From Micromonospora fulviviridis (lineage in GTDB: Bacteria > Actinomycetota > Actinomycetes > Mycobacteriales > Micromonosporaceae), in assembly GCF_014648395.1 (NCBI RefSeq), contig NZ_BMRA01000016.1:1-64000 (forward strand): a stretch of DNA of 64,000 nucleotides. Direction: 5' to 3'. A model generated the notes under the pieces. That model did not search any database and was not told where the DNA came from. It saw nothing but the letters and a program-made list of their open reading frames with translations. The translations under genes and the position numbers were made by a program. Below, piece after piece: positions 25,167-32,631 of this stretch (within the stretch, counting starts at the first letter, position 1; the number at the start of each line of letters is the position of its first letter).

Positions 25167-26357
25167 TCAGCCCCGGTTCGCCAGGCGGGCCGCCCGCATC
25201 CGCAGGTACTCCTGTTCCGGGCGGCTCGTGGTGCGGCCGGCGGCGGCCCGGTAGTGCGTCACGGCCGCGTCCCGGTCGCCGGCCATCTCGTACAGGTGGG
25301 CCCGGGCCGCGTCGAGGCGGTGGTGGTCGGTGAGCCGGGGGTCGGCGGCCAGCGCGGCGAGGGCGTCCAGCCCGACGGCCGGGCCGTGCACCATGGCGGT
25401 CGCCACCGCCCGGTTGAGCGACACCACCGGGCTCTCGGCCAGCCGCTCCAGCACCTCGTAGAGGGCGAGGATCTGCGGCCAGTCGGTCCGCTCCGCGGTG
25501 GGCGCCTCGTCGTGCAGGGCGGCGATGGCGGCCTGGACCTGGTAGGGCCCGACCGGGCCCCGCGCCATGGCCCTGGTGACCAGCGCGGTTCCCTCGGCGA
25601 TCGCGGCGGCGTCCCACCGGGACCGGTCCTGGTCGGCCAGGGAGACCAGCTCGCCGGACGGGCCGGTCCGGGCGGCGGCCCGGGCCTCGGTGAGCAGCAT
25701 CAGGGCGAGCAGCCCGGCCACCTCGCTGTCCCCGGGCAGCAGCGCGTGCATGGCCCGGGTCAGGCGGATCGCCTCCTCGGAGAGGTCGACCCGGCGCAGG
25801 TCGTCCCCGAGGCTCGCGGTGTGCCCCTCGGTGAAGATCAGGTAGAGCACGTGCAGCACCGCGGCGAGCCGGGCCTGCCGCTCCTCCTCGGCCGGCATCC
25901 GGAACGGCAGGCCGGAGGATCTGATGCGCTGCTTGGCGCGGCTGATCCGCTGCGCCATGGTGGCCTCGGGGACGAGGAAGGCACGGGCGATCTCGGCGGT
26001 GCTGAGCCCGCCGACGGCGCGCAGGGTCAGCGCGATGGCCGACGCCGTGGACAGCGTGGGGTGGCAGCAGAGGAAGAGCAGCACCAGGGTGTCGTCCCGC
26101 TCCGCGGTCAGCGGCTCGTCGGCGGCCGGCGCGGTCCGCCGGTCGTCGCCGCCGCGCCGGGCGGCCCGGTCCTCCCGGTCCCGGCGGGCCGCCTCACCCC
26201 GGACCAGCTCGATCATCCGGCGGTACGCGACCTGCACCAGCCAGCCGCGCGGGTGGTCCGGCAGCCCGTCGACGGGCCACTGGGTGGCGGCCGCGAGCAG
26301 CGCCTCCTGCACGGCGTCCTCGGCGGTGGCGAAGTCGCCGAACCGGCGGGCGAGCAC
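25167..26357 (-). CDS. ECF42-like RNA polymerase sigma factor with C-terminal extension
   Basis: A sigma-70 family ECF factor: region 2 (FATAEDAVQEALLAAATQWP, then RGWLVQVAYRRMIEL), region 4 (GLSTAEIARAFLVPEATMAQRISRAKQRI) and a helical TPR-like C-terminal extension of about 200 residues. This is the ECF42 pattern, usually paired with a DGPF/YCII gene, as here. The start is odd. Family N-terminal sequence (VEDLLRELAPQVLG) is encoded in frame upstream of GTG 26357, but no ATG, GTG or TTG is found there; the only candidate is a CTG at 26420, in frame with and just after the YCII stop. The true product may be about 21 residues longer. Confidence 0.85.
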   Translation of the reverse strand: MLARRFGDFATAEDAVQEALLAAATQWPVDGLPDHPRGWLVQVAYRRMIELVRGEAARRDREDRAARRGGDDRRTAPAADEPLTAERDDTLVLLFLCCHPTLSTASAIALTLRAVGGLSTAEIARAFLVPEATMAQRISRAKQRIRSSGLPFRMPAEEERQARLAAVLHVLYLIFTEGHTASLGDDLRRVDLSEEAIRLTRAMHALLPGDSEVAGLLALMLLTEARAAARTGPSGELVSLADQDRSRWDAAAIAEGTALVTRAMARGPVGPYQVQAAIAALHDEAPTAERTDWPQILALYEVLERLAESPVVSLNRAVATAMVHGPAVGLDALAALAADPRLTDHHRLDAARAHLYEMAGDRDAAVTHYRAAAGRTTSRPEQEYLRMRAARLANRG

Positions 26358-26423
26358 GCCGAGGACCTGCGGCGCCAGCTCGCGCAGCAGGTCCTCGACG
26401 GTATGGTCCGGGGCGCCCAGGGG

Positions 26424-26825
26424 TCAGAGCTCCTGCGGCGGCGCCGACATGACGGGGTGCACCTCGATCGGCATGTTCAGCGGCCGCCCGCCCGGCCCGG
26501 GCGCGGTGGAGATGTGCGCGGCGATCTCCACGGCCCGCTGCGGTGTCTCGCAGTCGACGATCCACCAGCCGGCCAGGAACTCCTTGGTCTCCGCGAACGG
26601 CCCCTCGGTGACCACCGGCGCGCCGTTCTCGCCGGCCCGGACGATCCGCGCCTGCTGCGGCCCGCCCAGGCCCTCGCCCTGCACGAACTCCCCGTCCGCG
26701 GCCAGCTTCGCGTTGACCTCCCGCATGAACCCGATGTGCGCCTGGATCTCCTCCGGCGTCCACGTGTCGATCGAGGGGAAGTCGGTCCCGGCGGCGCTGA
26801 ACTGCATCAGCAGCATGTACTTCAC
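26424..26825 (-). CDS. YCII/DGPF-domain protein
   Basis: A 133-residue protein of the YCII-related family. It begins VKYMLLMQFSAAG and carries the signature region PVVTEGPFAETKEFLAGWWIVD, where EGPF replaces the usual DGPF. The family adopts a ferredoxin-like fold; DGPF proteins are the conserved partners and targets of ECF42 sigma factors, but their biochemical role is unclear. GTG at 26825 has GAGGAG upstream. It is directly upstream of and in the same reading frame as the sigma factor, separated only by one TGA. Confidence 0.85.
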   Translation of the reverse strand: MKYMLLMQFSAAGTDFPSIDTWTPEEIQAHIGFMREVNAKLAADGEFVQGEGLGGPQQARIVRAGENGAPVVTEGPFAETKEFLAGWWIVDCETPQRAVEIAAHISTAPGPGGRPLNMPIEVHPVMSAPPQEL

Positions 26826-26896
26826 GGTTGGCTCCTCACGCCCGAGCACCGATTGTCGGTGCTTCCACCCTCCGGTAGAAGCCGCCACCCCGCCGC

Positions 26897-26902
26897 TCGA
26901 CA
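26897..26902 (-). promoter_or_regulatory. Possible ECF42 -35 element (TGTCGA)
   Basis: On the minus strand TGTCGA lies 72 bases before the DGPF gene start. ECF42 promoters are reported to carry a TGTCGA -35 motif ahead of DGPF genes. A matching -10 is not obvious; a CTTCTACC stretch lies about where it would be. Autoregulation by the adjacent sigma factor is inferred. Confidence 0.4.
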
Positions 26903-26942
26903 TCCGCGCCGAGAAATTCCCAGAAATTTTCCCGGAGCACGC

Positions 26943-29138
26943 TCAGTCGGCCGCCGTCAGCTCCAGCAGCAACGCCTGTTCCGGGTGCAGGGCGGGCAGT
27001 TGCAGCCCGACCGAGCCGAGCACCGACCCGCTCAGCGTCACCCCGCCGTCCGAGGCGAGCCACCCCGGCGGGGCCAGTTCCAGCAGCGCCGGCTCCGGCA
27101 CTCCGGCGGGCGGACGGACCAGGTAGCGCCGCGCGGGATCCAGCCCGGGCAGCCTGACCGCGCCGGGCACCTGCGCCGCCGAGGTGGCCAGCCGGGAAAC
27201 CGCGTACACCGCGTGGGAGCGGTCGTGGGCGACCACGCCGTGGGCCTGCACGGCCGGGTCCGGGTGGTCGACCCGGACCACCCGACCGCCGTGCAGCAGC
27301 GGGCGGAGCCGCTTGTGCAGCGCCACCCAGGCGGCGAGCTCGGTCCGCTCGGTCGCGCTGATCCCGCTGATGTCCCACTCGATGCCGTGGTGGCCGAAGA
27401 GCGCGGTGACCGCCCGGAAGCCGAGGTCGTGCACCCGGTGGGTGGTGTGCGAGCGCTCCGGTCCGATGTGGGTGCCGATCAGCTCCGGCGGGAGCAGCAG
27501 CCCGGTCCAGCGCTGGATGGAGAGCCGTTCCAGGGCGTCGTTGCAGTCGCTGGCCCAGACCCGGTCGGTCCGCCGCAGGATCTCCAGGTCGACCCGGGCT
27601 CCGCCGGACGAGCAGCTCTCGATCTCCAGACCGGGGTGCCGGGCGCGCAGCTCGTCGAGGAGCCGGTAGACCGCCACGGTCTGCGCGTGCACCCCCGGCC
27701 GCCCGGCGTGCCCGGCCTCGGTGAGGTCCCGGTTGTGGTCCCACTTGAGGTACGCGATCCCGTCGTGCTCGCGCAGCACCGCGTCGAGCCGGCCGAGCAG
27801 GTGCGCGTACGCGTCGGGGTGGGCCAGGTCGAGCACCTGCTGGTGCCGCCACTCCGGCGGCAGCCGGCCGGGCGCCTGGAGCACCCAGTCCGGGTGGGCC
27901 CGGAACAGGTCCGAGTCCGGGTTGACCATCTCCGGCTCCACCCACAGCCCGAACTGCATCCCGTGCTTGCGGACGTGGTCGATGAGGGGTTGCAGCCCGT
28001 CCGGCCAGACGTCGTCGTCGACCCACCAGTCGCCGAGCCCGGCCCGGTCGTGCCGCCGGCCGCGGAACCAGCCGTCGTCCAGCACGAAGCGTTCCACGCC
28101 CACCTCGGCGGCCCGGTCGGCCAGGCCCTTCAGCCGGTCGAGGTCGTGGTCGAAGTAGACGGCCTCCCACACGTTCAGCGTCACGGGGCGCGGGTCGCGC
28201 GGGTGCTCCGGGCGGGCCCGCAGGTGGGTGTGCAGCACGTCGCTGAGCCCGTCCAACCCGTCGGCGGAGTGCACCGCGTACAGCAGGGGAGTGGCGTACT
28301 CCTCGCCCGGGCCGAGCCGGATCTCGCCGGGGGTGAGCAGCTCACCGCCGCCGAGGGTGGCCTCGCCGGTCGGCCGGCGCTCGGCGACCGTGACGTGGTC
28401 GCCGCTCCACGCGGTGTGCACGGCCCACACCTCGCCGTGCCCGAAACCGAACCCGGGGGTGCCGGCGACCAGCAGCAGGGTGGCGTCGTGCCCGGTCCGG
28501 CCGTGCCGCCCCTCGCGGACCCAGGCGCCCATCGGCCACGGGTGCCGCTGCGGCGCGCGCTCCCGGCACCAGCGCCCGGTCAGGTCGAGCAGTTCGGCGG
28601 CGACGGCCGGCACCGGCAGCACCGGCGTCAGCTCGCGTACCTCGTAGGGCCGGTCGCCGTCGTTGCGCAGCCGGTGCCGCACGGTGAGCAGCCCCGCCGT
28701 GCTCAGGGTGATCTCGACGGTCAGGGACAGCCCGGCGCCCGGGTCCGCGGCCCGCACGGTCACCCGCGCGGCCCCGGCTCCGCCGTGGTCCCGCTCCTTC
28801 CCGGGTACGCGCACCGCGTCCCCGCCGTCGCCACGCGGGTCGTCCACGTCGACCGTGTCGAGGCGGAAGGCGGTCGACCAGTCCCGGCCGTCCCGGTGTC
28901 CGGCCAGGCCGGGCCGGCCGCTCCAGCCGGCGCTCGCCTCGGGCAGCAACGACAGCACGGTCGGCGCGTCGAAGCTGCTCGGCACGACGGGCGGGACGGT
29001 GGCGTCGACCAGCGCGGGCAGGTCGTCGGCGGGCAGCGGCCCGAGGTCGGCGCCCCAGTGCACGACCCGGGGCAGGCCGGGGCCGCGCGCGTCGAGCACC
29101 AGGCTGGTCCGCGCGCGGCGCAGGTGGACGATGCTCAT
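26943..29138 (-). CDS. GH36 alpha-galactosidase
   Basis: A 731-residue GH36 enzyme of typical length: an N-terminal beta-sandwich, a central TIM barrel and a C-terminal beta domain. Signature pieces are FVLDDGWFRGRR, LWVEPEMVNPDSDL, nucleophile Asp467 in KWDHNRDL, ESCSSGGARVDLEIL and acid/base Asp531 in WASDCNDALER. It has no signal peptide, so it hydrolyses imported alpha-galactosides in the cytoplasm. The ATG overlaps the permease stop (ATGA), making it the last gene of the binding-protein/permease operon. Confidence 0.93.
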   Translation of the reverse strand: MSIVHLRRARTSLVLDARGPGLPRVVHWGADLGPLPADDLPALVDATVPPVVPSSFDAPTVLSLLPEASAGWSGRPGLAGHRDGRDWSTAFRLDTVDVDDPRGDGGDAVRVPGKERDHGGAGAARVTVRAADPGAGLSLTVEITLSTAGLLTVRHRLRNDGDRPYEVRELTPVLPVPAVAAELLDLTGRWCRERAPQRHPWPMGAWVREGRHGRTGHDATLLLVAGTPGFGFGHGEVWAVHTAWSGDHVTVAERRPTGEATLGGGELLTPGEIRLGPGEEYATPLLYAVHSADGLDGLSDVLHTHLRARPEHPRDPRPVTLNVWEAVYFDHDLDRLKGLADRAAEVGVERFVLDDGWFRGRRHDRAGLGDWWVDDDVWPDGLQPLIDHVRKHGMQFGLWVEPEMVNPDSDLFRAHPDWVLQAPGRLPPEWRHQQVLDLAHPDAYAHLLGRLDAVLREHDGIAYLKWDHNRDLTEAGHAGRPGVHAQTVAVYRLLDELRARHPGLEIESCSSGGARVDLEILRRTDRVWASDCNDALERLSIQRWTGLLLPPELIGTHIGPERSHTTHRVHDLGFRAVTALFGHHGIEWDISGISATERTELAAWVALHKRLRPLLHGGRVVRVDHPDPAVQAHGVVAHDRSHAVYAVSRLATSAAQVPGAVRLPGLDPARRYLVRPPAGVPEPALLELAPPGWLASDGGVTLSGSVLGSVGLQLPALHPEQALLLELTAAD

Positions 29139-30046
29139 CCCTTGCTGGCTCCCAGGGTGAGACCCCGGACGAACTGCTTCTGCAACAGGAAGAAGATGAC
29201 CAGGGTGGGGATGGCGACCAGCACCGAGCCGGCCGAGACGAGGTTGTTGTCGGTGAAGAACTCGCCGCGCAGGTTGTTCAGCGAGCTGGTCACCGGGAAC
29301 TTGTCGCCGGTACGCATCAGCACGGTGGCCCAGAAGAACTCGTTGTAGATCCAGGTCACCTCCAGCGTCGCCAGCGCGGCCAGGGCCGGCCGGCACAGCG
29401 GCATGGTCACCTGCCAGTACTGCCGCCAGACGCTCGCCCCGTCGACCATCGCCGCCTCGTACAGCTCGTGCGGCAGGGCCTTCATGTAGTTGCTCAGCAC
29501 GAAGACGCAGAAGCCGCACTGGAAGGCCACGTTGACCAGGATCAGCCCCCAGTAGCTGTCGTAGAGCAGCTCCGAGTCGCTCATCCAGGCCGGCAGCGGC
29601 ACCTCGGTGAACATCCGGAACAGCGGGATGAGCAGGGCCTGCTGCGGCAGCAGGTTCGCCGCGGTGAACAGGCCGAGCAGCGCGATGTTGAGCTTCCAGC
29701 TGAACCGGGCGATCACGAACGCCACGCAGGAGGCGAGGAACAGGGTCAGCAGCACCGCCGGCACGGTGATGTACACCGAGTTGAGGAAGTGCTTGCCGAA
29801 CTCGGCGGTCCGCCACGCGGTGACGTAGTTGTCGAGCGTCCAGCCGCCGAGCGACACGTAGCCGTGGCTGGCCGTGTACTCGTACGAGCGCAGCGAGGTC
29901 AGCACCGCCCAGAGGATCGGGAAGAGCCAGCCGACCGCCACGGCCGCGAGGAAGACGTGCAGGACCACCCGGGCCGGCCGCAGCGGCCGGCGGCGGGTGG
30001 ACGGCGCCGAGGTGTCCGGCGCTCGGGTCAGGGTCGCGCTGCTCAT
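29135..30046 (-). CDS. Carbohydrate ABC transporter permease (MalG-like)
   Basis: A 303-residue inner-membrane permease with six transmembrane helices and the EAA loop (ELYEAAMVDGASVWRQYWQVTMPLCRPAL is the coupling region; core EAAMVDGAS). It is the MalG-type partner of the next permease and overlaps both neighbours by 4 bp. No ATP-binding subunit is encoded here, so a shared MsmK-like ATPase elsewhere must power the transporter, as is usual in actinomycetes. It probably imports alpha- or beta-galactosides. Confidence 0.92.
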   Translation of the reverse strand: MSSATLTRAPDTSAPSTRRRPLRPARVVLHVFLAAVAVGWLFPILWAVLTSLRSYEYTASHGYVSLGGWTLDNYVTAWRTAEFGKHFLNSVYITVPAVLLTLFLASCVAFVIARFSWKLNIALLGLFTAANLLPQQALLIPLFRMFTEVPLPAWMSDSELLYDSYWGLILVNVAFQCGFCVFVLSNYMKALPHELYEAAMVDGASVWRQYWQVTMPLCRPALAALATLEVTWIYNEFFWATVLMRTGDKFPVTSSLNNLRGEFFTDNNLVSAGSVLVAIPTLVIFFLLQKQFVRGLTLGASKG

Positions 30047-30999
30047 CGCCGGTCCTCCCGCATCACGGTGAACAGGTAGAGGGTGATGAAGACCAGGGAG
30101 ACGACCAGCATGATGGTCGCCAGCGCCGAGCCGAAGCCGATCCGGCTCGCCTCGCCCACCACGTTCTGGGTGACCAGCGCGGAGAGCAGCTCCAGTCCGT
30201 TGCGGCCCTTGTTGATGACCCAGACCAGGTCGAAGGCGCGCAGCGACTCGATCACCGTCACCACCAGCACGATGATGTTGATCGGTCGCATCACCGGGAA
30301 GACCACCCTGAAGAAGGTGCTGGCCTCCGACGAGCCGTCCACGGCGGCGGCCTCGCGCAGCGACGGGTCGACGCCCTTCAGGCCGGCCAGGTAGAGCAGC
30401 ATGATGTAGCCGACGTGCCGCCAGCCGGCGGCGAAGAGCACCGCCCAGATGTTCACGTTCGGGTCGCCGTACCAGTCGGTCTGGCTGCCGAGCAGCGCGT
30501 TGAGCAGGCCCTGGTCGCGGCTGTAGATGAGCTGCCAGACGAAGCCGATCAGCGCCAGCGAGAGCACCACCGGCAGGTAGAGCGCGGTCTGGTAGAACCG
30601 GCTGCCGCGCAGTTCCTTGTCGAGCAGCACGGCGAGGAACATCCCGAACGGGGTGGCCACCACGAAGAGGGCGGCCAGCCAGAGCAGGTTGTTCTGCACC
30701 GCAGGCACGAACGGCGGGTAGATGTTCACCACGTCGTCGTAGTTCTTCAGGCCGACCCAGTCGATCTCGCCCAGCGGGCCGATGCCGTCCCAGTCGGTGC
30801 CGGAGAGCAGCACGGTCGCCGCCGCCGGCAGCCAGACCAGGCCGACGACGAGCAGCAGGGGTACCAGCACCATCAGCGTGATCACCACGCGGTCGGTGCG
30901 GGAGAGGAGCCGTAGCCGGCGGCCGCGACCACGCGTGGTGGTGGTCGCGGCCGGCGGCGGCACGGCGCGATCCGCTTGGATCAGGGGCAGGTCGGACAT
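30043..30999 (-). CDS. Carbohydrate ABC transporter permease (MalF-like)
   Basis: A 318-residue permease with six membrane helices. A long charged N-terminus precedes the first helix (VVITLMVLVPLLLVVGLVW), and the EAA-type coupling loop reads REAAAVDGSSEASTFFRVVFP. It is the MalF-type partner of the overlapping downstream permease. The 21-bp gap to the binding-protein gene indicates a single transcript. Helix-rich membrane placement and order (binding protein, MalF, MalG) are standard for CUT1 sugar importers. Confidence 0.92.
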   Translation of the reverse strand: MSDLPLIQADRAVPPPAATTTTRGRGRRLRLLSRTDRVVITLMVLVPLLLVVGLVWLPAAATVLLSGTDWDGIGPLGEIDWVGLKNYDDVVNIYPPFVPAVQNNLLWLAALFVVATPFGMFLAVLLDKELRGSRFYQTALYLPVVLSLALIGFVWQLIYSRDQGLLNALLGSQTDWYGDPNVNIWAVLFAAGWRHVGYIMLLYLAGLKGVDPSLREAAAVDGSSEASTFFRVVFPVMRPINIIVLVVTVIESLRAFDLVWVINKGRNGLELLSALVTQNVVGEASRIGFGSALATIMLVVSLVFITLYLFTVMREDRR

Positions 31000-31020
31000 G
31001 ATGTCCTCCCCCTTCCGCCG

Positions 31021-32352
31021 TCAGCTGGTGAAGATCGACTTCTTCTGGTTCTCGATGCTGGTGAGCAGCCCGCTGATGTCCTTCGGGTCCTTGATGAACT
31101 GCTGGAGCGCCGGGATCATCACCGTCGAGGCGAAGTCCGGCCGGGTGTCGCGGTCGAGGAACTGGGCGATCTCGGTGGCCGAGCCGACCAGCTCCGCGGC
31201 CTTCTTCTGCAGCGCGGTGTAGCCGCTGGTGTCGGCGCCCGTGTTGGCGACCAGGGTGCTCGGGTCGTTCTTGACGGTGATGTTCGCGGCGTCCTTGGAA
31301 CCCACGTACTCCAGCAGCTTCTTGGCCGCGGTCTCGGACTTCGGCTTGCGCGCCATCATGTAGCCGTCGATCGGCGCGTCCAGGGCCTTCGCGCCGATGG
31401 TCGAGTCGACCTCGGGGAAGGTGAAGAAGTCCAGGTCGTCCTGCTCGTCGTTGTTGAACTGCTGGGCGACGAAGAGGCCGAGCAGGTACATGCCGCTCTT
31501 CTTCTGCTGCAGCGACTGGGCGGCCTCCTGCCAGGTGCGGCCCAGCGAGTCCGGCTGGTGGATCGGCAGCAGCCCGGCCCAGGTGTCGAAGACCTTCTTG
31601 ACCTTGTCGGAGGTCCACGCCTCCTTGCCAGCCATCAGGTCGACGTGGAACTGGTAGCCGTTGATCCGCAGGTTGAGGATGTCGAAGGTGCCCATCGCCG
31701 GCCAGCCGTCCTTGTCGGCGAAGGCGATCGGGTTCAGGCCGTCCTTCTTCATCTGCGCGCCGAGGTTGTTCAGCTCGTCCAGGGTCTTGGGCACCTGGTA
31801 GCCGCGCTGCTGCCACACCGACTTGCGGTAGAAGACCGCCCACGGGTAGTACGAGGCCGGAACGAAGTACTGCTTGCCGTCGTCGCCGGTGGACGCCTTC
31901 TTGAACGCGTCGGAGTAGCCGGAGAGCTTGCCCCACACGTCGCTGAGGTCGCCCGCCAGGCCCTTCGCGGCGAAGAACCGCATCCGGTAACCGGCGAACC
32001 ACATGAACACGTCGTCCGGCTTGCCCTGCAGGTAGTTGTTGATGTTCTCCTGGAACGTGTTGTGGTCGACCGTGTTGATGTTGGCCTGCACGCCGGTCGA
32101 GGTCTTGAAGCCGTCCATCACCTTGGCGATGACGTCCTTCGGCTTCGGGTCGGACTGGTTCGACCCGAGCGACACGGTCTTGGCGTCCGCGCCGCCGGAG
32201 TCGGAGTCGGATCCGCAGCCGGCGAGCAGTCCCGTGCCGAGCAGCGCGCCCGCGCCGGCCGCGCCGGCCAGCAGCGAGCGGCGGTTCAGGCCGGCGACGG
32301 ACGGGGGTACGAGTCGGGCGAGGTACTCGGCTTGCGAGCGGGGACGGGACAT
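31021..32352 (-). CDS. Sugar ABC transporter substrate-binding lipoprotein
   Basis: A 443-residue extracellular solute-binding protein of the family-1 sugar class. The N-terminus has twin arginines (NRRSLLAGAAGAGALLG) followed by a lipobox, LLAGC, then a Gly/Ser/Asp-rich linker. It is therefore probably exported by Tat and anchored as a lipoprotein outside the membrane. The mature part has the two-lobed SBP character (for example DKDGWPAMGTFDILN and AQSLQQKKSGMYLLG). ATG at 32352 has GGAGG upstream. It is the first gene of the permease/GH36 operon, divergent from GH42, and probably binds galactosides. Confidence 0.9.
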   Translation of the reverse strand: MSRPRSQAEYLARLVPPSVAGLNRRSLLAGAAGAGALLGTGLLAGCGSDSDSGGADAKTVSLGSNQSDPKPKDVIAKVMDGFKTSTGVQANINTVDHNTFQENINNYLQGKPDDVFMWFAGYRMRFFAAKGLAGDLSDVWGKLSGYSDAFKKASTGDDGKQYFVPASYYPWAVFYRKSVWQQRGYQVPKTLDELNNLGAQMKKDGLNPIAFADKDGWPAMGTFDILNLRINGYQFHVDLMAGKEAWTSDKVKKVFDTWAGLLPIHQPDSLGRTWQEAAQSLQQKKSGMYLLGLFVAQQFNNDEQDDLDFFTFPEVDSTIGAKALDAPIDGYMMARKPKSETAAKKLLEYVGSKDAANITVKNDPSTLVANTGADTSGYTALQKKAAELVGSATEIAQFLDRDTRPDFASTVMIPALQQFIKDPKDISGLLTSIENQKKSIFTS

Positions 32353-32631
32353 TGTGCCTCCTGCGTGGAAGAGGTGCGCTGCGCCCAAGGGCCGTGACGG
32401 GTGGCGGGGATCGGTGTTCGTGTCGACCGACGTAGATCCACCGTGAATCCACATGTCCGAACACAAACAGCCGGTGGCGGTTGAAGCTACCCCTTGGTTC
32501 GGCGCTGTCAAGAGGGCAGAAGGACAGCGATAACCCAGTTGTGACACGGGGATGCGGCGGTAAACGTTGGAATCTCTGTCGATGTTGGAAAGTGTTGACT
32601 TGGGTGCCGTTCGGGGGCACCCTCTGCTGTC
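32353..32631. promoter_or_regulatory. Divergent galactoside-operon control region with TGTTNG-type repeats
   Basis: This 279-bp gap separates the transport/GH36 operon from GH42-deoR. On the plus strand GTTGGAA occurs at 32566-32572 and 32584-32590, with GTTGAC at 32594-32599. On the minus strand TGTTTG-TGTTCG stands side by side near 32464-32475. DeoR/GlpR-type regulators bind short direct repeats with TGTT cores, so the DeoR protein encoded downstream is the likely ligand. Hexamers of a standard promoter are not clear. Confidence 0.45.

Noticed and set aside
25254..29348. 4.1-kb plus-strand open frame opposite sigma, DGPF and GH36 genes
   Set aside because: It is the low-information mirror of real minus-strand genes; its translation is valine/glycine/glutamine-biased with no motifs.
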